Source: Paenibacillus sinopodophylli
Lineage (GTDB): Bacteria; Bacillota; Bacilli; Paenibacillales; Paenibacillaceae
Assembly (NCBI RefSeq): GCF_005930355.1
Contig: NZ_VDBO01000002.1
Span: 434,001 to 498,000, forward strand
DNA length: 64,000 bases
Direction: 5' to 3'
The position numbers were made by a program, and so were the translations under genes. Below are positions 1 through 8,086 of this stretch, piece after piece. The notes under the pieces were generated by a model, which saw only the letters and a list, made by a program, of their open reading frames with translations, made no database searches and had not been told where the DNA came from. Within the stretch, counting starts at the first letter, position 1. Each line of letters opens with the position of its first letter.

Positions 1-374
1 TGCAGAGCGGCGTGCAGGACGGCAAGGCTGACTTCTCGTTCACGCTGTCTGGCGACGATAAAGACAAAGCAATTGCAGTCATCGAAGGCATTCGCAGCAC
101 AGTTCCTTTCCGTGAAACGACTTCAGAATCGGATTTGGTTAAAATTTCGATCGTTGGAGCAGGCATGGTTAGTAATCCTGGCGTAGCTGCCAAAATGTTC
201 GCAACGATCTCTGCCCTTGGTGTGAGCATCAAGATGGTAAGCACCTCAGAAATCAAATGTTCTTGCGTGATTGCGGCTGAACCGCTTAACGATGTGGTTC
301 GTGCGCTTCATACGGCATATGGTCTCGATACGGCGGAGCAAGCTTTCGTAGGCGGACCACAAGATCGCCGCTAA
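1..374 (+). CDS. Aspartate kinase, C-terminal part (partial at left edge)
   Basis: The reading frame is open from the first bases, so the start lies outside the window. The visible ~124 residues form the two ACT regulatory domains at the C-terminus of an aspartokinase. The segment VKISIVGAGMVSNPGVAAK and the following VSIKMVSTSEIKCSCVIA are typical of the second ACT domain that binds lysine or threonine. Family knowledge: aspartate kinase makes aspartyl phosphate for lysine, diaminopimelate, threonine and methionine synthesis. The catalytic domain is not visible, so I cannot say which isoenzyme it is. A strong hairpin terminator follows at once. Confidence 0.9.
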   Translation, partial: QSGVQDGKADFSFTLSGDDKDKAIAVIEGIRSTVPFRETTSESDLVKISIVGAGMVSNPGVAAKMFATISALGVSIKMVSTSEIKCSCVIAAEPLNDVVRALHTAYGLDTAEQAFVGGPQDRR

Positions 375-391
375 TCTCGATGATATACTCT

Positions 392-430
392 AAAAAGGCA
401 TGCACCTGAACGATAGGTGCATGCCTTTTT
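392..430. terminator. Bidirectional rho-independent terminator
   Basis: The arms AAAAAGGCATGCACCT and AGGTGCATGCCTTTTT are perfect complements around a 7-nt loop. A-run and T-run flanks allow termination in both directions, which fits the convergent aspartate kinase and comB genes on either side. Confidence 0.92.
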
Positions 431-438
431 GCTGCCGA

Positions 439-1152
439 TTAACTGTTTCTCGTTAATTGATCGCCATGGAGCCTCGGAACATCATGGAAGATATCGATGG
501 CCGAGCATGCCTCAATATCTTTCTTCAACCCCAGCTTCAGCAGCTTCTTCCCGGTCATACCATTCATGATTGTTTCACTAATTACTCCTGAACGGTTCCG
601 ATATAAAGCCAGCATTGCAGTGCCGAAATCATCCATCTCAACCGGCAACTGACTTATGGCATGCAGTCTATCAAGCACAAGGCCGGCACATAAGCCGTCC
701 TCTATCGCGAATTCATCATGGCTGCCAGCACATAAGATGACGACATCTCTACGGAGGTCGATAGCAGCACGGGCACAGGCCTCTGCATTCAATAACGAAG
801 CAGTCAGCACATGATCAGCACGCATAGACTTGTGAATGGCTCTCGTCCCATTCGTCGTGGTGAGCACGATTCTTCTGCCGCAAACGGCCTTCTCTGTATA
901 TTCCTCCGGTGAATTTCCTAAATCAAAGCCAGCGATTTTTCGACAGAAGCGTTCGCCGCCAAGCAAATCTCCCGACCGCTGCAGCGCTCGCGCCTCCATA
1001 ACCGTTTCTGCAGGTATGACGCATGAGGCGCCTGCCGCGAGTGCGGTCACGATCGTACTCGTAGCGCGCAATACATCGACGATAATTGCTGTTTTATGAT
1101 GGAATCTTGCTGAGCTGGCTTCGTTCACACTCGAAATGACTTGCACTTGCAT
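439..1152 (-). CDS. comB: ComB-family 2-phosphosulfolactate phosphatase (probable)
   Basis: The 237-aa protein carries the family signatures in order: DVLRATSTIVTAL near residue 26, GERFCRKIAGFDLGNSP near 66, TTTNGTRAI near 98, and CAGSHDEFAIEDGLCAG near 142. Family knowledge: ComB dephosphorylates 2-phosphosulfolactate, first described in coenzyme M synthesis. In bacilli sulfolactate is a spore component, so a role in sulfolactate formation is an inference. It lies alone on the reverse strand, convergent with the aspartate kinase gene. An AAGGGCGG ribosome site sits rather far (about 13 nt) before the ATG. Confidence 0.85.
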   Translation of the reverse strand: MQVQVISSVNEASSARFHHKTAIIVDVLRATSTIVTALAAGASCVIPAETVMEARALQRSGDLLGGERFCRKIAGFDLGNSPEEYTEKAVCGRRIVLTTTNGTRAIHKSMRADHVLTASLLNAEACARAAIDLRRDVVILCAGSHDEFAIEDGLCAGLVLDRLHAISQLPVEMDDFGTAMLALYRNRSGVISETIMNGMTGKKLLKLGLKKDIEACSAIDIFHDVPRLHGDQLTRNS

Positions 1153-1287
1153 AGTTGTTGTACCGCCCTTCTTGTGCGCAATAGTCTATCTTATGCGCAT
1201 GTGCTTAGGCAGGTGTCCGGTATGAAAGACAGACAAGTCTGCATATGAATAAGGAACAATCAATTGAGGGAAGGAGGTCACACCCAA

Positions 1288-1554
1288 ATGCTTAACAAAA
1301 TAGTATTGACGATGGCTTCACTGCGACTCACTTCAGGTACGATTGAAATTTGCGCAGCACTTCTCATGCTAAGGCTGAATCAAATTGACAAAGCGCTTGT
1401 CGTAAACTCATCGCTCGCGTTAGTAGGTCCAATCATCCTAATTACGACAACGACAGTTGGGCTCGTCGGGATGTCTGATAAGCTTTCGCCTTCTAAGTTT
1501 TTGTGGGTAGGAGCAGGCGTTATCTGTCTCATGATTGGTATTTTGAAAAAATAA
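1288..1554 (+). CDS. yqhV: YqhV-like small membrane protein (DUF2619)
   Basis: An 88-aa hydrophobic protein with about three membrane segments (residues ~10-30, 37-57 and 66-85). The start at 1288 is chosen because a strong AAGGAGG lies about 10 nt upstream; an in-frame ATG at 1264 lies before that site. In B. subtilis the same kind of gene, yqhV, sits directly upstream of spoIIIAA, so position supports the name. Its function is not established. Confidence 0.82.
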   Translation: MLNKIVLTMASLRLTSGTIEICAALLMLRLNQIDKALVVNSSLALVGPIILITTTTVGLVGMSDKLSPSKFLWVGAGVICLMIGILKK

Positions 1555-1586
1555 TAGATTACAAATCTAGCAAAGTTACATGGATC

Positions 1587-1617
1587 AGACATATTTTCGC
1601 ATGGAGAGCATACAAAT
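1587..1617 (+). promoter_or_regulatory. Sigma-E-type promoter for the spoIIIA operon
   Basis: ATATT at 1591-1595 (within CATATT) and CATACAAA at 1609-1616 are separated by 13 nt. This closely fits the sigma-E pattern (KMATATT, 13-15 nt, CATACAnT). It lies about 40 nt before the spoIIIAA start; B. subtilis spoIIIA is sigma-E dependent. Confidence 0.75.
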
Positions 1618-1656
1618 AGGAACTACGAAGGACAAACACCCGGGAGTGATAAGCAT

Positions 1657-2706
1657 ATGCTAGCACGCGTAGTGCATCTGTTGCCTTTGGAGCTGAAGAC
1701 GCTGCTGGAGCGCCTTCCTGATCACATGCAGGAGCAGCTGGAGGAAATTCGGATTCGTGAGGGAAGGCCGCTTGAAATAGGCTTCCGCGGGCAATCTCGC
1801 TTTATGATGGTTGACGGTTCGCTCAGGCAGGCTGCTGATGGGGCATACAAGCCTTCTGCAGACACATGCCGTAAGCTGCTGGAGCGTATTACCAATTATT
1901 CGCTATATGCCATGGAGGAGGAGCTGAAGAGAGGTTTTATTACCGTTTCTGGCGGGCATCGGATTGGACTGGCAGGCAGAACCATATTGGACGGCGGAAT
2001 GGTGCGCGGCATACGTGATATTGGCGCCTTCAATATAAGGGTTGCGCGTGAAGTCATTGGAGCAAGCGCACTTCTTCTTCCTAAGTTGATCGATCGTAAT
2101 AGAAAAACGCTGCACTCCACCTTAATTCTGGCTCCGCCTCAGCAAGGGAAAACAACGCTGGTTAGAGATATTGCCAGATCGGTAAGCTACGGCTTATGGC
2201 CAACCTTAGAGGCAAGCAGCTGGCAGGGAAGAAAGGTTGGCATCGTAGATGAGCGATCTGAAATCGCCGCCTGTGTACGTGGAATCCCGACGTTTGACGT
2301 TGGTCCTCGAACCGATGTGATGGACGCATGTCCCAAGGCGGAAGGCATGATGATGCTTGTGCGGTCGATGTCGCCGGAGGTATTGATCATTGATGAAATC
2401 GGCAGGCCAGAGGATGGCGAGGCTATTCGAGAAGCCAGCCATGCAGGAATCAGCGTTGTAGCGACAGCTCATGCGTATGATTTGCAAGATGCGAGAGGCA
2501 GGCCCGTGCTGCTGAAACTGCTAGAAGAAGGAGCCTTTACGTATGTAGTGGAGCTGAAGCGGACGGAGCAGGGGGTTATGCATCGCGTGGTTCCTGCAGA
2601 AGCGGCACTAGAGAGCGCTGCTGCTCGCGAAGTTGCCGCCATGCCTCGGTTGCTCCCGCATGCCGTACAAGCCTGGATGGGAAGAAGGCGAGCTGATGAC
2701 CCATGA
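1657..2706 (+). CDS. spoIIIAA: Stage III sporulation protein AA, secretion-type ATPase
   Basis: A 349-aa ATPase of the type II/IV secretion superfamily. The Walker A region is LAPPQQGKTT near residue 168 and the Walker B segment is EVLIIDEIGRPEDGE near 245. Family knowledge: SpoIIIAA powers the SpoIIIA-SpoIIQ feeding-tube complex between mother cell and forespore, needed for late sigma-G activity. It is the first gene of an eight-gene operon and overlaps spoIIIAB by 4 nt. A sigma-E-type promoter lies upstream. Confidence 0.96.
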   Translation: MLARVVHLLPLELKTLLERLPDHMQEQLEEIRIREGRPLEIGFRGQSRFMMVDGSLRQAADGAYKPSADTCRKLLERITNYSLYAMEEELKRGFITVSGGHRIGLAGRTILDGGMVRGIRDIGAFNIRVAREVIGASALLLPKLIDRNRKTLHSTLILAPPQQGKTTLVRDIARSVSYGLWPTLEASSWQGRKVGIVDERSEIAACVRGIPTFDVGPRTDVMDACPKAEGMMMLVRSMSPEVLIIDEIGRPEDGEAIREASHAGISVVATAHAYDLQDARGRPVLLKLLEEGAFTYVVELKRTEQGVMHRVVPAEAALESAAAREVAAMPRLLPHAVQAWMGRRRADDP

Positions 2707-3221
2707 TCAAGCTGCTTGGTGCGGTGCTGGTCTTGTTCGCAGGTACGATGATTGGCTTTCAGCAGGCAGCTAGATTTGCGGAGAGGCCGCGACAGCTCAG
2801 GCAGCTTGCCCACGCGCTGCAGCGACTTGAAACGGAGATTGGTTACGGACATACTCCGCTTCCCGAAGCGCTGGAGAGAACGGCATCAGCAACGCCTGAG
2901 CCGCTCGCATCTATATTCCGTAAAGCAGCGAGCGGAGTTTGGGAAACGGAAAGCTTCAGCTTCCGAGACAGCTGGGAGCAGGCGATCAGGCTTCAATGGG
3001 AAATGACAGCCATGAAGAAGAATGAGCAGGCTGTTCTAATTCGGCTCGGCTCTACGTTAGGCATTAGCGATAAGGAAGATCAATTGAAGCATATACATCT
3101 TGCTTTGTTGCAGCTGAAGTCAGAGGAAGATGCAGCGAGAGACGACCAAGGACGGTACGAGAAGATGTGGAAGAGCCTCGGACTGCTGATCGCTGTGCTG
3201 GTCGTCATTTTGATGGTGTAG
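2703..3221 (+). CDS. spoIIIAB: Stage III sporulation protein AB
   Basis: A 172-aa protein with an N-terminal membrane segment (residues ~3-18), a helical soluble domain and a second hydrophobic segment at the very C-terminus (GLLIAVLVVILMV). This layout matches SpoIIIAB, which resembles GspF-type secretion proteins. ATG at 2703 overlaps the spoIIIAA stop, implying translational coupling. It acts in the SpoIIIA engulfment channel in the mother-cell membrane. Confidence 0.95.
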   Translation: MIKLLGAVLVLFAGTMIGFQQAARFAERPRQLRQLAHALQRLETEIGYGHTPLPEALERTASATPEPLASIFRKAASGVWETESFSFRDSWEQAIRLQWEMTAMKKNEQAVLIRLGSTLGISDKEDQLKHIHLALLQLKSEEDAARDDQGRYEKMWKSLGLLIAVLVVILMV

Positions 3222-3236
3222 TGGGGTGCCGCATAG

Positions 3237-3440
3237 ATGGACATGGATGTGAGCGCCATTTTCCAAATTGCCGGAATCGGAATTGTGATCGCCATGATCC
3301 ACTCCGTTCTGAAGCAAATGGGAAAGGAAGATATGGCGCACTGGGTTACTGTTATTGGCTTTGTTGTCGTGCTGTTCATGGTCGTTCGGCTCCTAAATGA
3401 ACTATTTCAAGAAATCAAAACGATATTTCTGTTCCAGTAG
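3237..3440 (+). CDS. spoIIIAC: Stage III sporulation protein AC
   Basis: A 67-aa, two-helix membrane protein (hydrophobic at ~5-25 and 33-54), the usual size of SpoIIIAC. The motif FQIAGIGIVIAMIHSVLKQMGKED is characteristic of the family. It follows spoIIIAB by 15 nt and precedes spoIIIAD. Family knowledge: it is a small integral membrane component of the mother-cell channel complex. Confidence 0.95.
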   Translation: MDMDVSAIFQIAGIGIVIAMIHSVLKQMGKEDMAHWVTVIGFVVVLFMVVRLLNELFQEIKTIFLFQ

Positions 3441-3470
3441 ACGTCTTTATTCAGGCGTTCATGCAAGCAG

Positions 3471-3875
3471 GTGAGCGAAGTGGAAATGATTCAAATCGTT
3501 GGTCTTGGTCTGATGGCAACGGTGCTCATACTTGTCGTTCGGGAGCAGAAGCCGATGTTCGCTTTTTTGCTCGCAGCTTTTACAGGTTTATTCATCTTCC
3601 TGTATCTGATCGGCAAAATCGAAATGGTCATCTCCGTGCTGGAGGATCTGGCTAATCGATCAGGTATCCCTTCCATTTACTTGAAGACGGTATTGAAAAT
3701 AATCGGAATTGCGTATATCGCAGAATTCGGTGCTCAAATCGTAAGGGATGCGGGCCAAGAAAGCATTGCTTCCAAAATTGAATTCGCTGGTAAAATATTC
3801 ATCCTTGTCATGGCTGTTCCTATTATAAGCGTAATCGTTGAGACGGTTATCGGGCTTCTGCCGGATGGGAGCTGA
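3471..3875 (+). CDS. spoIIIAD: Stage III sporulation protein AD
   Basis: A 134-aa membrane protein with about four hydrophobic segments. VGLGLMATVLILVVREQKP near the start and IIGIAYIAEFGAQIVRDAG in the middle are highly typical of SpoIIIAD. The GTG start at 3471 gives a length within one residue of the B. subtilis protein. It is an integral component of the SpoIIIA channel, between spoIIIAC and spoIIIAE. Confidence 0.95.
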   Translation: MSEVEMIQIVGLGLMATVLILVVREQKPMFAFLLAAFTGLFIFLYLIGKIEMVISVLEDLANRSGIPSIYLKTVLKIIGIAYIAEFGAQIVRDAGQESIASKIEFAGKIFILVMAVPIISVIVETVIGLLPDGS

Positions 3876-3880
3876 AGCTC

Positions 3881-5128
3881 ATGATGAATACTGCCCCTGT
3901 AAGAGAGAGAGCCAAACTGCTGCTTTTCATTATGATAGCTGCTATGATGTTATCCTTTGTCCCTTCGGTCGCTTACGCATTAGGCGGAGAGAACGCAGCG
4001 CCTGTGCAGGGCGCTCAAGCCGGGGCAGACGAGCTTGCGAAGGAGCTGGCAAATGAGCAGCTTGGTGGGCTTGAGACAGAGGCTGTCGAGTCTTATTGGA
4101 ACAAGCTGTCAAGCGAATATGGGGGGTATTTTCCCGATCAGCATATTCCCAGCTTCATGGAAATGATCCTGCCAGGCGGCGACGGCTTGAAATTGACGGA
4201 CATGCTTCAGGGGCTTCTCAAGTACTTCTGGCATGAGGTGCTCTACAACGGAAAGCTGTTGGTTACGATCGTGATGCTGACGGTGTTCAGCATGGTGCTT
4301 GAAACACTGCAGAATGCATTCGAACGTAATGCTGTCAGCAAGGTTGCTTATTCTATTACTTATATGGTGCTGATCATTATTGCGGTCAACAGCTTCCATG
4401 TGGCGATGGGATATGCGAAAGGTGCGATTGAAAGCATGATTCAATTCATGCTGGCGATGGTTCCGCTGCTGCTGACGCTGCTGGCCTCCATGGGGAACGT
4501 TGTCTCGGTATCGGTTCTGCATCCACTTATTATCTTTATGATTCATGCGGTTGGAACGCTGATTTATACACTAGTGTTTCCGCTGCTGTTCTTCTCGGCT
4601 GTGCTGCATATTACAAGCGCTCTCTCCGAGAAGTTCAAGGTCACGCAGCTGGCCAATCTGCTAAGAAACATCGGTGTGGGTATTTTGGGATTGCTGCTCA
4701 CTGCGTTTCTAGGTGTTATCTCCGTACAAGGCGTGACAGGTGCAGTAACGGATGGGGTTACGCTGAGAACGGCCAAATTCGTTACCGGCAACTTCGTTCC
4801 TGTCGTGGGGAGGATGTTCTCAGATGCTGCGGATACCGTCATATCGGCTTCTATGCTTGCTAAAAACGCAATCGGAATCGCTGGCGTCATGATTCTGCTA
4901 TTCATCAGCGCGTTCCCTGCAATCAAAATTTTGACATTGGCGCTAATCTACAATCTGGCTGCGGCGGTTATGCAGCCGCTCGGAGACTCGCCAATCGTGA
5001 CCTGCTTGGAAACGATAGGCAAGACGATGATTTATGTTTTTGCGGCTCTTGCTGCTGTCAGTCTTATGTTTTTTCTTGCGGTTACGATTATTTTGACTGC
5101 AGGCAATGCATCGTTGATGGTTAGGTAA
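3881..5128 (+). CDS. spoIIIAE: Stage III sporulation protein AE
   Basis: A 415-aa protein with an N-terminal signal-like hydrophobic segment (residues ~13-31), a soluble stretch to ~110, then seven or eight membrane helices. The GTLIYTLVFPLLFFSAVLHI and LTAFLGVISVQGVTGAVTDG regions are conserved in the family. The start is one of two adjacent ATGs 5 nt after spoIIIAD. Family knowledge: the largest membrane component of the mother-cell/forespore channel. Confidence 0.95.
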   Translation: MMNTAPVRERAKLLLFIMIAAMMLSFVPSVAYALGGENAAPVQGAQAGADELAKELANEQLGGLETEAVESYWNKLSSEYGGYFPDQHIPSFMEMILPGGDGLKLTDMLQGLLKYFWHEVLYNGKLLVTIVMLTVFSMVLETLQNAFERNAVSKVAYSITYMVLIIIAVNSFHVAMGYAKGAIESMIQFMLAMVPLLLTLLASMGNVVSVSVLHPLIIFMIHAVGTLIYTLVFPLLFFSAVLHITSALSEKFKVTQLANLLRNIGVGILGLLLTAFLGVISVQGVTGAVTDGVTLRTAKFVTGNFVPVVGRMFSDAADTVISASMLAKNAIGIAGVMILLFISAFPAIKILTLALIYNLAAAVMQPLGDSPIVTCLETIGKTMIYVFAALAAVSLMFFLAVTIILTAGNASLMVR

Positions 5129-5146
5129 GGAAGGGGACGAGAAAAC

Positions 5147-5887
5147 GTGGTTGCTTGGCTGAGCGACTGGTTGAGAGACATCATCGCAATCATCCTGCTG
5201 GCCGTATTCGTTGAACTGCTGCTCCCGAATAGAGCGATGCAGCGCTATGCTCGGCTAGTAGTAGGCTTGTTTATTCTACTTACCATTCTATCTCCTATTC
5301 TCAAGCTGATTCAGAGTGATATAGGAGCAAAGCTGGATGAAAGCATGGCGAAGTGGAGTCGATCGGCATTAGAAGGAGATATGCAGATGACCGGCCTTAA
5401 CCAAATCAAACAGGATGCTGAGGCGATGAGTGCCAAGAGAAGCCTTGAGGCAGCCAAATTGACGGAGCGCACGCTGGAGGCGTCTATTCTGAGTGAACTA
5501 TCTGAACGTACCGATGCACCGATTGCGGGTGTAGATGCAACATTGAAATGGGTGAACGCAGCAGGTCAGCTAGCGCCTCTGCTCAGTCAAGTGACGGTTA
5601 CGCTTAAAGCTTCAGAGGAGTCCAATTCTATTGCTTTGGAAGGTGCAACTGTGGAGAAGGTGCAGCCGGTCATAGTTGATGTTCAGGTCCAGCCTATTGT
5701 CCCAAGGGACGGGCTTTCAATTGAAGCGCCGAATAAAGAAAAGCGAAATCAAGAGGAGCAGCTTGGCGGGAGCTGGTCTCCGGTAGATCCTGCCGTAACT
5801 GCTGAGCTCAGCAGCCTGATTGCAAAGGGCTGGGGTCTTGCTGAAAAACAGATTACGATTAGACAGCCTGCCATTCAGCCTAGATAA
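5147..5887 (+). CDS. spoIIIAF: Stage III sporulation protein AF
   Basis: A 246-aa protein with two N-terminal membrane segments (residues ~10-26 and 34-54) followed by a soluble domain. LRDIIAIILLAVFVELLLPN and the RLVVGLFILLTILSP stretch identify SpoIIIAF. GTG start with a GGAAGGGGA ribosome site. Family knowledge: its soluble domain has a ring-building fold like those of SpoIIIAG and SpoIIIAH. Confidence 0.93.
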   Translation: MVAWLSDWLRDIIAIILLAVFVELLLPNRAMQRYARLVVGLFILLTILSPILKLIQSDIGAKLDESMAKWSRSALEGDMQMTGLNQIKQDAEAMSAKRSLEAAKLTERTLEASILSELSERTDAPIAGVDATLKWVNAAGQLAPLLSQVTVTLKASEESNSIALEGATVEKVQPVIVDVQVQPIVPRDGLSIEAPNKEKRNQEEQLGGSWSPVDPAVTAELSSLIAKGWGLAEKQITIRQPAIQPR

Positions 5888-5924
5888 AGGAAAAAGGCTA
5901 GGAACGGAGAGGAGGTAAGGCGCG

Positions 5925-6557
5925 GTGGCCAAATGGCTGGAGAGCATAGAATCAGCGGTTGGCGGCGGTCCTGGCGGTCCGAAGCGAATTCGGACGCTGC
6001 GAATATTGCTGATCGTTGGGGGGATTGGCGCGGCGCTAATGATTGTGAACTCATTTCTGACGTATAAGGAAGTGACTCCGTCTGCTCAGGATCCGAATCC
6101 ACCGCCGCAATCCGAGGCGGTCTGGAACAATACGGATTCATCAGCGGGATCGATGTTTACGGTTATCGAGCATCCACTGGAAATCAGATTAAAGGAAATT
6201 TTGGAAAAAATAGTTGGAGTTGGAACGGTCGATGTTCTAGTGACGGTGGATTCCACGGAGGAAATTGAGATCGAACGGAATACGCAAGAATCTCAGCAGG
6301 TAACGAATGAAAACGATCCAAACGGAGGCAAGAGGCATATTACCTCGATTACCAAAGACGGTCAGGTCGTCTTGTATGAGGTATCCGGTGATCAGAAGCC
6401 TATCGTGACCAAAACGATTAACCCGCGTATTCGCGGTATTCTCATTGTGGCAAAAGGTGCAGAGAACGCTACAGTCAGGCGGCTTATTGTGAATGCAGTA
6501 GAGAAAGGTGTCAGCGTCCCGGTTAATCGGATTTCTGTTGTGCCAAGCAAGCAATAA
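5925..6557 (+). CDS. spoIIIAG: Stage III sporulation protein AG, ring component
   Basis: A 210-aa protein with one membrane segment (residues ~26-48) and a large soluble C-terminal domain. Typical features are the VGVGTVDVLVTVDSTEEIE strand region and the late PRIRGILIVAKGAEN segment. GTG start with a GGAGGTAAGG ribosome site. Family knowledge: SpoIIIAG forms a large oligomeric ring in the intermembrane space during engulfment. Confidence 0.94.
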   Translation: MAKWLESIESAVGGGPGGPKRIRTLRILLIVGGIGAALMIVNSFLTYKEVTPSAQDPNPPPQSEAVWNNTDSSAGSMFTVIEHPLEIRLKEILEKIVGVGTVDVLVTVDSTEEIEIERNTQESQQVTNENDPNGGKRHITSITKDGQVVLYEVSGDQKPIVTKTINPRIRGILIVAKGAENATVRRLIVNAVEKGVSVPVNRISVVPSKQ

Positions 6558-6586
6558 AAAATTGAATCGTATGGGAGGGTGTTCTC

Positions 6587-7204
6587 ATGAACACGAAAAG
6601 ACAAACAGTATGGCTCGTATCAATGCTCAGCTTAATGGTGGTATTATCTGCATATTATTTATTCACACAAGATGTAGAAACGCCGGATGTACTAACTGAC
6701 GGATCACAAACAGAACAAGCAGCAAGCAACGCAACAGAAGCAGCGGCGAGCGGAGACGGACTGGTCGTGAATGAAGTAGAGCAGCCTGCTGGCGAGAACG
6801 TACTGAGCGAGGCTGACAAGGAAACCTTGAGCCAAATAGACGCGCAGGGCCTAGCAGCAGGCGGTCTTTTCAGCGAGTTGCTTACCAAGCGTGAGCTTAT
6901 CAATGCGCAGGAAGAAGATCGGATCTACGGTGCGATCAATAAGACGGCTGAGAAACCAGAAGAAGCATCTGCTGCACTAGCTCAGCTTGAACAACTTGAG
7001 GAAAAAACATCCAAGCTCACAAGTATAGAAGCAGAATTAATGAAGCAGTACGAGGTCGCTGTCGTTGACGAGCAGAGCGACAAATTCAACGTTGTCGTCT
7101 CAAGCGATAAGCTGGAGAAGAAGCAGGCTGCTGAGATTATTAAACTGGTCATGAGCACGATGGAAGTCGGCGCGGATCAGGTTTCGGTAAGATATATCCC
7201 GTAA
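6587..7204 (+). CDS. spoIIIAH: Stage III sporulation protein AH
   Basis: A 205-aa protein with an N-terminal membrane segment (residues ~8-24), an acidic low-complexity linker rich in Ala, Glu and Gln, and a C-terminal YscJ-like ring-building domain ending GADQVSVRYIP. Family knowledge: SpoIIIAH binds forespore SpoIIQ across the two membranes. It is the last spoIIIA gene; a terminator follows at 7226. Confidence 0.95.
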   Translation: MNTKRQTVWLVSMLSLMVVLSAYYLFTQDVETPDVLTDGSQTEQAASNATEAAASGDGLVVNEVEQPAGENVLSEADKETLSQIDAQGLAAGGLFSELLTKRELINAQEEDRIYGAINKTAEKPEEASAALAQLEQLEEKTSKLTSIEAELMKQYEVAVVDEQSDKFNVVVSSDKLEKKQAAEIIKLVMSTMEVGADQVSVRYIP

Positions 7205-7225
7205 ACAGCGTTAGGCTGTGAAATG

Positions 7226-7278
7226 AAAAAGACTTTGGCTTATCAGCTCGCGGGCTGGCTGCGCCAAAGTCTTTTTTT
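7226..7278 (+). terminator. Terminator of the spoIIIA operon
   Basis: AAAAAGACTTTGG pairs with CCAAAGTCTTTTTTT, enclosing a smaller GC-rich hairpin, and ends in a T-run, 22 nt after the spoIIIAH stop. Confidence 0.92.
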
Positions 7279-7280
7279 GG

Positions 7281-7374
7281 CGTATAGAGAAAGGATATGA
7301 GTGTGTTGATCCTTTCTCTATACGTTTCGTTGAAACGATGCGTCTATAGAAAAGACGCCGTCCGGTGTTTCTTC
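7281..7374. repeat. Paired-hairpin intergenic repeat, copy A
   Basis: Module 1 is a perfect 16-bp inverted repeat: CGTATAGAGAAAGGAT at 7281-7296 and its complement at 7309-7324, with a 12-nt loop. Module 2 at 7332-7371 starts GAAACG, ends GTGTTTC, and holds GCGTCT/AGACGC. The same two-module layout recurs at 10971, 32895, 32991 and 34490, and module 2 alone at 28463. Confidence 0.75.
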
Positions 7375-7427
7375 TTGGATGAGAAAACAGTTTCGAACAA
7401 AAAATGATTCGTGTTCAGGCTTGTTTA

Positions 7428-7436
7428 TGATATAAT
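7428..7436 (+). promoter_or_regulatory. Extended -10 promoter candidate for accBC
   Basis: TGATATAAT is a perfect extended -10 element about 106 nt before accB. I see no good -35 hexamer at 16-18 nt; the best is TTCGTG. The rest of the 337-nt gap holds only the spoIIIA terminator and repeat copy A. Confidence 0.5.
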
Positions 7437-7541
7437 GTTAAACGTTATGTGAAAGAATTGGTTATATTGCGTGTACACCGATATTGGTTACATGCTATGA
7501 AAGCATTCTAGTTATCGCAAATTTAAGGAGTGAAAATATTC

Positions 7542-8033
7542 ATGTTCAAATTGAGCGAGATCAAAGAGTTGATCAAATTGGTTGATCAAACTTCCGTTCA
7601 TGAGCTGGAAATTGAAAACGAAGGGACTCGCCTGCTCATCCGTAAGCCAGGGAAAACGGAAGTGGTGAATGTGCAAGCGGCTCCAATTACGCATACATAC
7701 GCGCCTGCGCCTGTACAAACACAGCAAGCGGCACCCGCAGCACAGCCTCAATTAGCGCAAGATGCTGCTCCAGCCCGTCCATCAACGGATCATCTGCACC
7801 AAATCGTATCGCCAATGGTAGGTACCTTCTACAGTTCTCCTACCCCTGAAGCAGCGGCTTTTGTTAAAGCCGGCGACCGTGTCAGCGACAAAACGGTAGT
7901 CTGCATCTTGGAAGCGATGAAGCTTATGAATGAGCTAGAGGCAGAAGTTCGCGGTGAAATCGTTGAGGTTTTAGTATCAAACGGTCAACTTGTAGAATAC
8001 GGCCAGCCATTGTTCCTCGTTAAGGCTGAATAG
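7542..8033 (+). CDS. accB: Biotin carboxyl carrier protein of acetyl-CoA carboxylase
   Basis: The 163-aa protein has an N-terminal helical region, an Ala/Pro/Gln-rich linker (~45-82) and a C-terminal biotinyl domain. The biotin attachment motif EAMKLMNE places the modified lysine at about residue 127. ATG at 7542 is preferred because AAGGAG lies 11 nt upstream; a GTG at 7530 overlaps that site. AccB carries CO2 from AccC to the carboxyltransferase in the first step of fatty acid synthesis. It is followed by accC, 53 nt on. Confidence 0.96.
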   Translation: MFKLSEIKELIKLVDQTSVHELEIENEGTRLLIRKPGKTEVVNVQAAPITHTYAPAPVQTQQAAPAAQPQLAQDAAPARPSTDHLHQIVSPMVGTFYSSPTPEAAAFVKAGDRVSDKTVVCILEAMKLMNELEAEVRGEIVEVLVSNGQLVEYGQPLFLVKAE

Positions 8034-8086
8034 TATAAATCGTTATCGTCCGAACAGGGATACTGTTGTTTGAAAGGGGTTCCTAC